A stretch of DNA of 64,000 bases from Streptomyces sp. Alt3 (GTDB lineage Bacteria > Actinomycetota > Actinomycetes > Streptomycetales > Streptomycetaceae). The first letter of the stretch is position 1, and each line of letters opens with the position of its first letter. Position numbers and translations under genes: made by a program. Below are positions 1-7,790 of the stretch, piece by piece. The stretch lies in the NCBI RefSeq assembly GCF_030719215.1, contig NZ_CP120983.1:992001-1056000 (forward strand), given 5' to 3'. The notes beneath the pieces were generated by a model. It was not told the DNA's origin and ran no database searches. It was given only the letters and a program-made list of their open reading frames with translations.

Positions 1-606
1 GGCGGGCGCCGGGGCCGTGAGTTCCAGGACGGTCCGCAGTCCGGCGGGTACGGGGCGTCCCGCCGCTGTGCGTTCCGTGGCGAAGTCGCCGAGCATGCGG
101 GCCAGTTCGGCGTCACCGCGGGCCCGCTCCGCCAGCCGGTCGAGGGCTTGGACCGGGACCTCGGTGAAGAGGCACTTGAGGACGGCGTGGCGCCAGCCGT
201 GCGCGTCGAGGTGGGCGGCGCCGTAGGGGCCGACGGCGGCGGCGACCAGCCGCGTGTCGTTGGTGCGCAGGGCGTCCTCGACGAGCGGGAGGGCGGTGGC
301 GCCGAGGTCGAGCCGGTGCAGGGTGAGGAGGACGGCCCGGCGTTCGGCGGCGGTGCCCTGCTCGTAGAGCCTCGTCACGGCGGGCAGCGCCGGCCGGGCC
401 TCGACCAGCAGCAGCGCGCGTACGGAGTCGGCGTGTTCGAGTCCGCAGTGTCTGCCCGCAGAGGCGAACCGCAGTTCCCAGGGCGGGTTGCCGCTGTCGG
501 TGCCGGGGTGGGCCGCGGCGTGGGCGGCCTCGGCGAGCGCTTCGTCGAGCCAGGCTCTGGCCGCCCCGCCGAGCAGGTCGTCGAGTTCCTTGCGGCTGGT
601 CAGCAC
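1..606 (-). CDS. eboA: EboA-domain protein (partial, C-terminus beyond window)
   Basis: The visible 202 residues start at a GTG whose first bases overlap the stop of the EboE-like gene (GTGCTGA junction), so the two are translationally coupled. The sequence is an alpha-helical, Ala/Leu/Arg-rich protein carrying the EboA-like stretch GAAHLDAHGWRHAVLKCLF. EboA proteins belong to the Ebo metabolite-traffic cluster first described for cyanobacterial and algal pathways; no enzymatic reaction is established for them. The gene runs off the left edge, so length and C-terminus are unknown. The family call rests on the WRxAVLKCLF pattern plus the UbiA/EboE context. Confidence 0.8.
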   Translation of the reverse strand, partial: MLTSRKELDDLLGGAARAWLDEALAEAAHAAAHPGTDSGNPPWELRFASAGRHCGLEHADSVRALLLVEARPALPAVTRLYEQGTAAERRAVLLTLHRLDLGATALPLVEDALRTNDTRLVAAAVGPYGAAHLDAHGWRHAVLKCLFTEVPVQALDRLAERARGDAELARMLGDFATERTAAGRPVPAGLRTVLELTAPAPA

Positions 607-1463
607 GGTGCGGCTCCGTCCGTCGTCCCGGCGGCCCGGCGCAGGAAATCCAAGGAGGTGCGGGCCAGTTCCGGGCCCGCGTGGGAGTGCCGGGGCAGTT
701 CGACGACGGTCAGGCCGTCGTATCCGGTGGAGGCGAGCGCTTCGAGCACCGGCGGGAAGTCGATCTCGCCGTCACCGAACGGCAGGTGTTCGTGGACACC
801 TCGGCGCATGTCCTCGATCTGGACGTGGCGCAGCCAGGGGCCGGCCTCCTTCACGCAGTCGGGGGGTGAGGCGGGCTCCAGGCACTGGCAGTGGCCGATG
901 TCGAGGGTGAGCCCGAGGGGGCCCGGGTCTCCGAGGAGGGTGCGGAGGTGGTGGAAGTCGGCCAGCGTGGAGAGGAGATGGCCGGGCTCGGGTTCTACGG
1001 CGAGGGGGATGCCCGCGCGGTCGGCGGCCTCCAGCACGGGGGTGAGCGCGCCGGTCAGACGCTGCCAGGCGGTGTCCGGCGCGGTGTCCGGCGGCGTGAT
1101 GCCGCTGAAGCAGTGCACGGCGTGGGCACCGAGGTCGGCGGCGACCTCGACGGCCCGGACGAGCAGTGCTGTGCGGGCGGCACGGCCGTCGGGGTCGGGG
1201 TCGAGGAGGGACGGGCCGTGTTTGCGGCGGGGGTCGAGGACGTAGCGCGCTCCGGTCTCGACGGTGACGCCGAGCCCCAGACCGGCCAGTCTGCGGGCCA
1301 CCTGTCGGGTGCGTGCGGCCAGGTCCGGTGCCAGGGGGTCCAGGTGCATGTGGTCGAGGGTCAGGCCGACCCCGTCGTAGCCGAGGTCGGCGAGGAGGCC
1401 GAGGGCGTCGTCCAGCCGGAGGTCGGTCAGTCCGTTGGTGCCGTAACCGAGGCGGAGGGTCAT
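600..1463 (-). CDS. eboE: EboE-like TIM-barrel sugar phosphate isomerase/epimerase family protein
   Basis: A 287-residue protein beginning MTLRLGYGTNGLTD. It has the xylose-isomerase-like/AP-endonuclease-2 barrel pattern: an early GYDGVGLTLDHMH strand, AVEPEPGHLL, LTLDIGHCQC and a late GYDGLTVVELPRHSH, which supply the acidic and His residues that bind a divalent metal in this fold. The start overlaps the prenyltransferase stop by four bases (ATGA) and the end overlaps the EboA start. In Ebo clusters this position is filled by EboE, thought to act on or move a prenylated or cyclitol-derived metabolite; the substrate is unknown. Confidence 0.8.
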   Translation of the reverse strand: MTLRLGYGTNGLTDLRLDDALGLLADLGYDGVGLTLDHMHLDPLAPDLAARTRQVARRLAGLGLGVTVETGARYVLDPRRKHGPSLLDPDPDGRAARTALLVRAVEVAADLGAHAVHCFSGITPPDTAPDTAWQRLTGALTPVLEAADRAGIPLAVEPEPGHLLSTLADFHHLRTLLGDPGPLGLTLDIGHCQCLEPASPPDCVKEAGPWLRHVQIEDMRRGVHEHLPFGDGEIDFPPVLEALASTGYDGLTVVELPRHSHAGPELARTSLDFLRRAAGTTDGAAPC

Positions 1464-2560
1464 GTGGGGCTCACCTTCCGGGAGAGCGCCCGGGCGAGGG
1501 GGACGAGCCCCATGGCCGCGAGCCCGACGAGGGGTGCCCCGGCCCGCGCCGCGAGCGCGGCCTGCAGCGGGATCATCGCCCGGATGCCACCTCCGACGGC
1601 GCGCTGGGTGAGGGGCGGGGAGGGGTTGAGGGCGGCGTGGAGGAGGGGGACGCCGGAGGTACGGAGGTACGCGGCGGCGAAGGCGGGGAGCAGCAGCCTG
1701 CCGGTGGCCGGCACCGGTGGTGGCTCCCCCTCCGCGGGGCGCCCGCGCAGGACGGCGGTCCCGATCGCGGTGACTCCGGCGAGCGCCGCCAGCGGCGCGG
1801 CGGTGTGGCCGCCCTGGACCTCGTGCCGGGAGACGGCGGTCACGGCGTAGGTGTGCGCGCCGAGCGCGAGGGCGGCGGGAAGCGCGGCGGCCGGTGTGCG
1901 GGCACCGGTGGGCCGGGAGGCGGCGTGGGCGCCGGTGGGCCGGGAGGCGGCGGCCGAGGTCCCGGACGTCGCCGTCGCACCGAGCAGCAGGTCCAGGGTG
2001 CGGGCCGAGGCCATCGCGGCCGGTCCCAGCCTCGTGTGCTTGAGGCGCAGGTCGTAGGCCCAGACCGTGGCCGCGAGCCCGGACGCCACGGCCAGGGCGG
2101 GCCGGCAGGCGCGGGCGGCGAGGGCCAGACCTGCCGCCGTCAGTGCGCCCGCCGCGGCCAGTGCGGCCCCCGGCGCGACCCGCCCCGAGGGGATCGGGCG
2201 GTGCGGGCGGTCGACGGCGTCCTCCTCGCGGTCGGCCCAGTCGTTGAGGGCCATGCCCGCCTCGTACAGGCACAGCGACGCGCCCACGGCGAGTGCGGTG
2301 CCCCGGCCGGGACGGCGCCCGGTGGCCGCTGCGCCGGCGAGCGCGTCACCGGGCACGGTGAACAGCGCTGACACGCGCAGCAGTTCGGCCCAGGCGCGCA
2401 GGCGGGCGCGGGTGCGGGGCCTGTCCGGTGCGGGCGCAGTCCCGCCCGCACCGGACAGGCTGTCCTGGGGGACGCGTACCGGGCCGGCGCCGGTGCGCGG
2501 TGCGGTGCCCAGCAGCCGGGGGGAGCCGGTGAGGGCCGCGAGCAGCCGGAGGGGCCTCAT
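1460..2560 (-). CDS. eboC: UbiA-family prenyltransferase (EboC-like)
   Basis: A 366-residue integral membrane protein with the UbiA signature NDWADREEDAVDRPHRPIP, where the Asp residues bind Mg-prenyl-diphosphate, and a second Asp-containing stretch VWAYDLRLKHT. It would transfer an isoprenoid chain to an acceptor at the membrane. ATGA overlaps couple it to the inositol phosphate synthase upstream and the EboE-like gene downstream. Two oddities: residues 1 to about 50 are a Pro/Gly/Arg-rich extension whose DNA forms a perfect 16-bp stem-loop (2420-2459), and a cytosolic loop holds a duplicated nine-residue unit ASRPTGA.. from a 27-bp tandem repeat (1901-1954). The start is supported by the overlap, but the extension may not be conserved. 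Confidence 0.85.
   Translation of the reverse strand: MRPLRLLAALTGSPRLLGTAPRTGAGPVRVPQDSLSGAGGTAPAPDRPRTRARLRAWAELLRVSALFTVPGDALAGAAATGRRPGRGTALAVGASLCLYEAGMALNDWADREEDAVDRPHRPIPSGRVAPGAALAAAGALTAAGLALAARACRPALAVASGLAATVWAYDLRLKHTRLGPAAMASARTLDLLLGATATSGTSAAASRPTGAHAASRPTGARTPAAALPAALALGAHTYAVTAVSRHEVQGGHTAAPLAALAGVTAIGTAVLRGRPAEGEPPPVPATGRLLLPAFAAAYLRTSGVPLLHAALNPSPPLTQRAVGGGIRAMIPLQAALAARAGAPLVGLAAMGLVPLARALSRKVSPT
1901..1954. repeat. 27-bp in-frame tandem duplication inside the prenyltransferase gene
   Basis: Two adjacent 27-bp units (1901-1927 and 1928-1954) share the core CCGGTGGGCCGGGAGGCGG and encode ASRPTGAHA then ASRPTGART. The length is a multiple of three, so the frame is kept. 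It lies in a hydrophilic loop between membrane segments. Confidence 0.85.
2420..2459. repeat. Perfect 16-bp stem-loop within coding sequence
   Basis: The left arm CCTGTCCGGTGCGGGC (2420-2435) and right arm GCCCGCACCGGACAGG (2444-2459) are exact reverse complements separated by eight bases. The structure lies about 100-140 nt into the prenyltransferase gene, encoding part of its Pro/Gly-rich N-terminal extension. There is no U-tract, so it does not look like a simple terminator. Confidence 0.85.
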
Positions 2561-3675
2561 CGGGCCGCCCGCAGGCGTTCGGCGAAGGCCAGCAGTTCCT
2601 GGAACTGCTCGGGCAGTCCGGCCGGGCCGCCGTCGGGGTCCTTGAAGTAGAAGCCGAGTTCGGGCCGCGGCCCGGTCAGTCCGCTCTCGTGGGCGCGGGC
2701 CAGGAGACGGGCCAGGTCCAGTACCAGCGGTGCGGCGAGGGCGGAGTCGCAGCCCTGCCAGATCGTCTGGAGGATCATGCGGGAGCCCAGGAAACCGTCG
2801 AAGGCGATGTGGTCCCACGCCGTCTTCCAGTCCCCCATCGCCGGTACGTCGTCGATGTGGACCTCGCCCTCCGGCGCGGATCCGAGGGTGTCGGCGAGTA
2901 CGCGTTCCTTGCCCGCGTTCTTGGCGGCCGCCGCGGCCGGGTCGGCCAGCGCCGCCCCGTCCCCGCCGCCCAGGAGGTTCGTGCCCGACCAGGCGCGCAC
3001 GGGCAGTGCGCGCTGGACGAACATCGGGGCGAGCACGGAACGCAGCAGTGTCTGGCCCGTCTTGCCGTCGCGTCCGGCGTGGGGCAGTCCGCAGGAGTCG
3101 ACGGCTTCCCGCAGGTGCGGGCTGCGCAGCCCGGTGGACGGGGTGAAGTTGACGTACGGGCAGCCCGCGCGGAGCGCGGCCGCCGCGTAGAGGGAGCTGG
3201 CGGGCAGCCGGGAGTCGTCCTCGCCGGGGGCGGGTTCCGTCGAGGCCACGTTGATGACGACCGTACGGGCGAGCTCGTGACGTCGGGAGAAGTCCTGGAT
3301 GTCCGCGGCGAAGGCCGCGACGAGTTCCTCGTCGGTGCGGGTGTCGCCGGGGAGCGGTCCGCCGGGGCGTATCTCCTCGTCGGCTGCGGTGAGTTCGGAC
3401 TGTACGGCCGAGGGGAGGCCGTGCGGGAGCACTCCCCCGGCCGCGAGGGCCTCGGCACGCTTGGGCAGCGGGCAGTCGAGGGTGTCGTGGCCCCCGAAGA
3501 CGAGGGAGGTCAGCGGCGGCAGCCCGGTGCCGTTGAACGGTGGCGTCTCGGTGACCATGCCGGTCGGCGGGTGGAGCCCTGCCGCGACGGCCGCGCACCC
3601 CGCGGTGGCGGTGGTGGCGACGGAGCCGCGTGCTCCGATGAACCAGACTCCGGTACGAGCGGCGTGTGCGGTCAC
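2557..3675 (-). CDS. Inositol-3-phosphate synthase family protein
   Basis: A 372-residue protein with the myo-inositol-1-phosphate synthase fold: N-terminal GARGSVATTATAG dinucleotide-binding loop, NVASTEP, the NFTPSTG segment, the GRDGKTGQTLLRSVLAPMF motif carrying the catalytic Lys, and a central SGTNLLGGGDG region. This NAD-dependent family converts glucose-6-phosphate to inositol-3-phosphate. It is the first visible gene of the coupled Ebo-like operon. Cyanobacterial Ebo loci carry a 3-dehydroquinate-synthase-like EboD, another sugar-phosphate cyclase, so this enzyme may supply the cyclitol head group to which the UbiA protein adds a prenyl chain. That role is inference, and a divergent substrate is possible. 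Confidence 0.88.
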   Translation of the reverse strand: MTAHAARTGVWFIGARGSVATTATAGCAAVAAGLHPPTGMVTETPPFNGTGLPPLTSLVFGGHDTLDCPLPKRAEALAAGGVLPHGLPSAVQSELTAADEEIRPGGPLPGDTRTDEELVAAFAADIQDFSRRHELARTVVINVASTEPAPGEDDSRLPASSLYAAAALRAGCPYVNFTPSTGLRSPHLREAVDSCGLPHAGRDGKTGQTLLRSVLAPMFVQRALPVRAWSGTNLLGGGDGAALADPAAAAAKNAGKERVLADTLGSAPEGEVHIDDVPAMGDWKTAWDHIAFDGFLGSRMILQTIWQGCDSALAAPLVLDLARLLARAHESGLTGPRPELGFYFKDPDGGPAGLPEQFQELLAFAERLRAAR

Positions 3676-3711
3676 GGGCTGCCTCCCAGGGGGGATGAAG
3701 AGGGGTGGTGG

Positions 3712-3750
3712 GCGGCGGGCGGGGAAGATTCGTGCTTCCCCGCCCGCCGC
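3712..3750 (-). terminator. Strong hairpin terminator downstream of the multidomain sugar dehydrogenase gene
   Basis: A perfect 16-bp inverted repeat, GCGGCGGGCGGGGAAG (3712-3727) with CTTCCCCGCCCGCCGC (3735-3750), has a seven-base loop. It lies 20 bases beyond the stop of the minus-strand gene ending at 3770. There is no T-tract, as is common for Streptomyces terminators. Confidence 0.7.
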
Positions 3751-3769
3751 GTCGCAGGAGGTTGCCGCC

Positions 3770-6700
3770 CTACGTGGAGGGCAGCTCCTTCAGCTGGATG
3801 TCGCGGAACGACACCTGGTCGTCGGCTCCGTGGTTCTGGAGACCGATGTAGCCGTCCCTGAGGCTGCGGACGGGGTCGGTGTTGGTGAAGTCGTTGATCT
3901 TCACGCCGTTGAGGAAGACCCGGAGCCGCTCGCCCTGGACCTTGATCTCGTAGCTGTTCCACTGGCCGGGCGGACGCAGGACACGGTCACGGGCCTTGAT
4001 GTCCGCGGACTTGAAGGTGTAGACGGCGCCGGTCGTGCGGTCGGCGGCGTCCGTCGCGTCGATCTGGATCTCGTAGCCGTTGTTCACCGCGGACCACGGG
4101 TCGTCGGACTCGGGGAAGCCGACGAAGACGCCGGAGTTGTCGTCGCCCTCCATCTTCCAGTCGAGCTTCAGGGAGTAGGACTTCAGCTCCTTGGCCTGGT
4201 AGGTCAGCAGGCCCATGCCGCCCTCGGTGCGCAGCTCACCGTCGACGACGGCGAACTTCCCGGGGCCGGCCTGCTTCCAGCCTTCGAGCGTCTTGCCGTT
4301 GAAGATCGACCGGTAGCCGGTGTCCGGCTTGCAGTCGGCCTTCACCTGTCCGGCGGCGTAGCGCAGACCGCCCAGCAGGTGCTGGCGGAAGGCCGGTTCG
4401 GCGTAGGACTCCTTGGTGTGGCCGAGGCCGGTGTAGAAGGAGCGGCCGCCCTGGTACGCCTGGCACCAGGAGATCGGGTGGTCGCCCTTCATGGTGCCGC
4501 CGGTGTAGGTGGTCTCGTCCAGGGTGGCGAGGACCTGGGCCTTGTCCCGGGGGTTGGAGCGGTAGTTGTACCACTCGTCGGTACGGTCCCAGGCCTCGTC
4601 CAGGTGCGCGGTCGCCGGGTGGTCGTGGTTCTCCACGCGGACGGTCGCGGGCTGGATCTGCGGGTGGGAGTCGAAGTAGGCCCCGACGAGGCCGCCGTAG
4701 AACTCCCAGTCGTACTCGGTGTCGGCTGCGGCGTGGACGCCCATGTAGCCGCCGCCGGTGGACACGAAGTTCTCGAACGCCTTCTTCTGGTCGGCGTTCA
4801 GGACGTTCCCGGTGGTCGAGAGGAAGACGACGGCGTCGTAGCGGGCCAGGTTGCTGGTGGTGAACTGGGCGGCCTCCTCGGTGGAGTCGACCGTGATGTT
4901 GGTGTCCTTGCCGAGTTCCTTCAGCGCGGCGACGCCCTCGGGGATCGAGTCGTGCCGGAACCCGCCCGTTCTGGAGAACACGAGGACGCGCTTCGCGGTG
5001 CGGTCGACCGGGCTGTTCGAGAGCTCGAAGTCGTCCACGTCGTACAGGGCTCCGGCTCCTCCCTTGAAGACGAGGAAGAGTTCCGTGGCCTTCTTCGGCG
5101 CTCCGCGCAGCGGCACGTCGATGTCCTGGAACGTGTCCCAGCTGCCGGTCACCGGGACGGGCGCGGAGCCGAGGATCTTGCCGGTGGGCGACCCGGCCCG
5201 CACTTCGAGGAACCCTCCGGCGCCGGCCGACGAGGTACGGGCGGTGAGCTTCGTGGAGCCGTCGAGGATGTACGGGGTGAAGGAGATCCAGTCGCCGTTG
5301 TCGATGTCGCCGACGGTCCGGCCGCCGTGCGCGCTGGTCTTGCTCGGGGTGGTGATGCCGGAGGAGTCGTCGAAGTGCTCCGCCTGGCGGTGGCGCGGCT
5401 GGAGCTTCGCCCCGTCACGGCCGGTCAGTGCGGCCTGTCCGCCGCCGCCACCGTCGGTGTAGGACGCGGAGATCCCGCCGTAGATGTTGGCGTTCGGGTC
5501 GTGGCCGCCCTCCATGGCGGTCTTGATGGTGCCTTCGCAGCCGTGCTCGGTGGTGATGTCGTGGCCGTGGCTGTCGTGGCCCAGGGTGAACTTGACCTCG
5601 ACCTTCGAGCAGTCGATCGTCCCGTCCTCGGGGTCGGTGACGGTCACCTCGAAGGGCACCTCGTCGCCGAACTCGAAGGGCCTGCCGTCGGCCGGTGCCC
5701 GCAGCACGACGGTGGGCGCCGTGTTGCCGACGGTGACGTGCACGCTCGCCGATCCCGTGCGGCCCGTGGGGTCCTCGACGGTCAGGGTGGCGACGTAGGT
5801 GCCGTTCTTCTTGTACGTGTACGTGGGGTCGGCGGTCGTGGACGTGCCACCGTCACCGAAGTCCCAGGCGTACGTCAGGGCGTCCCCGTCACCGTCGGAG
5901 GTGCCGGCGGAGGAGAACTTCAGCTTGAGCGGTGCGACACCGGACGTCTTGTTCACCGAGGCCTCGGCGATGGGCGAGCGGCCGCCGGTGGCGTTCTCGA
6001 TGCGGTACAGGGCCGAGTGTTCGTCACCGCCGAACCAGGAGAGGCCGTAGTCCAGGACGTAGAGCGCCCCGTCGGGTCCGAAGGCCATGTCCATGACCTG
6101 CGTGCCGGTCCACGGGATGTCGTTGATCGACTGGACGGCACCGTCGGTGTCCTGCTCGACGCGCTTGATCCACTGCCGGCCGAACTCTCCGGCGAAGAAG
6201 TCGCCGTCGTACTCCTCGGGGAACTTCACCGGCGAGTCGAGGTCCGCGTCGTAGTGGTAGACGGGTCCGCCCATCGGGGACTCCGAGCCGGTGCCGAACT
6301 CGGGCACCGAGGCACCGTCGTACGGGATCCACGCGGCCTGCGCGGGCGGCAGGTCGACGAGGCCGGTGTTGTGCGCCGACTCGTTCTTCGGGGCCGCGCA
6401 GTCGAAGGCCGGTCCGGACGTCTTCGTCGCGAAGTCGTAGTCGCGGAAGGGGTCGTTGGCGCCGGTGCAGAACGGCCAGCCGAAGTTGCCGGCCTCGGTG
6501 ACCCGGGCGAACTCCACCTGTCCGGCCGGCCCGCGGTTCGGGTCGGCCGCGCCGGCGTCCGGGCCGTAGTCACCCACGTAGAGGATGCCGGTGGCCTTGT
6601 CGACGCTGAAGCGGAACGGGTTGCGGAAGCCCATCGCGTAGATCTCGGGACGGGTCCTGTCGGTGCCGGGCGCGAAGAGGTTGCCTTCCGGCACGGTGTA

Positions 6701-7477
6701 GGAGCCGTCGTCGGCGACCTTGATGCGCAGGACCTTGCCGCGCAGGTCGTTGGTGTTGCCGGCGGTGCGTCGGGCGTCGAACGCCGGGTTGCGGTCCGGG
6801 CGGTCGTCGATCGGCGTGAACCCGTCGGAGGCGAAGGGGTTGGAGTCGTCACCCGTCGAGAGGTAGAGGTTGCCCTGTGCGTCGAAGTCGATGTCTCCGC
6901 CGACGTGGCAGCACATGCCGCGCGTGGCCGGGATGTCGAGGACCTTCTTCTCGCTGGCGTTGTCGAGGGTCCCGTCCTCCTTGAGCACGAAGCGGGAGAG
7001 CCGGTTCACACCGTCGAACTTCGCGAAGTCGGCGGCGGTGCCGTTCTCCGGGGCGTCGCCGGCCGGGGTGTCCAGCGGAGGCGCGTAGTATAGGTAGATC
7101 GCCCGGTTCTCGGCGAAGTCCGGGTCGATCCCGACGCCCTGGAGACCTTCCTCGTCGTGCGAGTAGACGGGGACGGTGCCCGAGACGCGAGTGTTGCCGG
7201 AGCTGTCCGTGATCCGCAGCTCGCCGCTGCGGGCCGTGTGCAGCACGCTGCGGTCGGGCAGCACCGCCAGCGACATGGGTTCGCCGGTCTCGGCCGCCCC
7301 CTTGGCGAGGGTGACCTGCTGGAAGTCTTCGGCGGCGTCCTGCGCGGCCGCGGCGTGAGAGGCGTCGGCGGTGGCCGCGGGCGAGGAGCCGAGGGTGAGG
7401 GTCGCGGCGGCGAGCAGTCCGCCGGTGAAGAGGGCGAGTGTCTTACGGGCGCGGAGCCGTCTGCTGCTTCTGTGCAC
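3770..7477 (-). CDS. Secreted five-part enzyme: sugar dehydrogenase, PKD, CBM6-like, ThuA, DUF1080
   Basis: A 1235-residue exported protein. Residues 1 to about 37 are a signal peptide (RRLRARK, hydrophobic core, then Ala-rich cleavage region). About 50-490 is a PQQ/soluble glucose dehydrogenase-type beta-propeller (CCHVGGDIDFDAQGNLY, GNTNDLRGKVLRI, FRNPFRFSVD). About 500-590 is a PKD domain (YAWDFGDGG). About 690-825 resembles CBM6 (VGDIDNGDWISFTPY). About 830-1045 is a ThuA amidotransferase-like domain (VLVFSRTGGFRHDSIPEG, GGGYMGVHAAADTEYDW). About 1055-1235 is DUF1080 (FNGKTLEGWKQ, GYIGLQNHG), the 3-keto-disaccharide hydrolase fold. ThuA and DUF1080 domains recur in 3-keto-glycoside metabolism, matching the neighbouring Gfo/Idh/MocA and isomerase genes. 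Substrate unknown. A 5' inverted repeat at 7550-7578 may be regulatory. Confidence 0.9.
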   Translation of the reverse strand: MHRSSRRLRARKTLALFTGGLLAAATLTLGSSPAATADASHAAAAQDAAEDFQQVTLAKGAAETGEPMSLAVLPDRSVLHTARSGELRITDSSGNTRVSGTVPVYSHDEEGLQGVGIDPDFAENRAIYLYYAPPLDTPAGDAPENGTAADFAKFDGVNRLSRFVLKEDGTLDNASEKKVLDIPATRGMCCHVGGDIDFDAQGNLYLSTGDDSNPFASDGFTPIDDRPDRNPAFDARRTAGNTNDLRGKVLRIKVADDGSYTVPEGNLFAPGTDRTRPEIYAMGFRNPFRFSVDKATGILYVGDYGPDAGAADPNRGPAGQVEFARVTEAGNFGWPFCTGANDPFRDYDFATKTSGPAFDCAAPKNESAHNTGLVDLPPAQAAWIPYDGASVPEFGTGSESPMGGPVYHYDADLDSPVKFPEEYDGDFFAGEFGRQWIKRVEQDTDGAVQSINDIPWTGTQVMDMAFGPDGALYVLDYGLSWFGGDEHSALYRIENATGGRSPIAEASVNKTSGVAPLKLKFSSAGTSDGDGDALTYAWDFGDGGTSTTADPTYTYKKNGTYVATLTVEDPTGRTGSASVHVTVGNTAPTVVLRAPADGRPFEFGDEVPFEVTVTDPEDGTIDCSKVEVKFTLGHDSHGHDITTEHGCEGTIKTAMEGGHDPNANIYGGISASYTDGGGGGQAALTGRDGAKLQPRHRQAEHFDDSSGITTPSKTSAHGGRTVGDIDNGDWISFTPYILDGSTKLTARTSSAGAGGFLEVRAGSPTGKILGSAPVPVTGSWDTFQDIDVPLRGAPKKATELFLVFKGGAGALYDVDDFELSNSPVDRTAKRVLVFSRTGGFRHDSIPEGVAALKELGKDTNITVDSTEEAAQFTTSNLARYDAVVFLSTTGNVLNADQKKAFENFVSTGGGYMGVHAAADTEYDWEFYGGLVGAYFDSHPQIQPATVRVENHDHPATAHLDEAWDRTDEWYNYRSNPRDKAQVLATLDETTYTGGTMKGDHPISWCQAYQGGRSFYTGLGHTKESYAEPAFRQHLLGGLRYAAGQVKADCKPDTGYRSIFNGKTLEGWKQAGPGKFAVVDGELRTEGGMGLLTYQAKELKSYSLKLDWKMEGDDNSGVFVGFPESDDPWSAVNNGYEIQIDATDAADRTTGAVYTFKSADIKARDRVLRPPGQWNSYEIKVQGERLRVFLNGVKINDFTNTDPVRSLRDGYIGLQNHGADDQVSFRDIQLKELPST

Positions 7478-7790
7478 GTGCGTCCTCCGGAGTGTGCCGG
7501 TTGTTCGGGCGGGTGAGGTCTGCCGATCCGCGCGGGGACTGCCGCGCTCGTCACCGGGGGCGTGGGGGACCCGGTGACGCGAGTCATGTCGTGTACACGT
7601 ATGGGACGGTAGCTGCGTTCGTCCGGTACGAAAAGCCCTTGCGCAGGGACTGGGTCGAACTTCCGCCGAGGCCAGGACAAAGCCGGTTCAGGGCACGGCT
7701 GACCGGCCCCTGGAGTCCTCTCACGGACACCACGGGGCCAGGTCGCCCGCCGTTGGCGACGGAGGAGCGGGGCCCGGGCCCCGCTGCCGG
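7478..7790. other. 313-bp intergenic region: 5' leader of the multidomain gene
   Basis: No coding sequence is supported. It contains an inverted repeat GTCACCGGG/CCCGGTGAC (7550-7558 and 7570-7578), about 73 nt upstream of the 7477 start, a 10-bp palindrome CGTGTACACG (7590-7599), and a GC palindrome at 7767-7784. The first two are candidate operator or leader structures for the minus-strand gene that begins at 7477. I could not place a convincing promoter. Confidence 0.5.
7767..7784 (-). terminator. GC-rich palindrome just beyond the isomerase stop
   Basis: GCGGGGCCCGGGCCCCGC is an 18-bp perfect palindrome seven bases past the stop codon of the minus-strand isomerase gene. With almost no loop and no T-tract it is only a weak terminator candidate. 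Confidence 0.35.

Noticed and set aside
3299..7093. A very long plus-strand open frame (over 1200 codons) opposite the multidomain sugar dehydrogenase gene
   Set aside because: It is Val/Gly/Arg/Glu-rich without any domain, and lies antisense to a gene with five recognisable domains. Long antisense frames are expected in DNA of this GC content.
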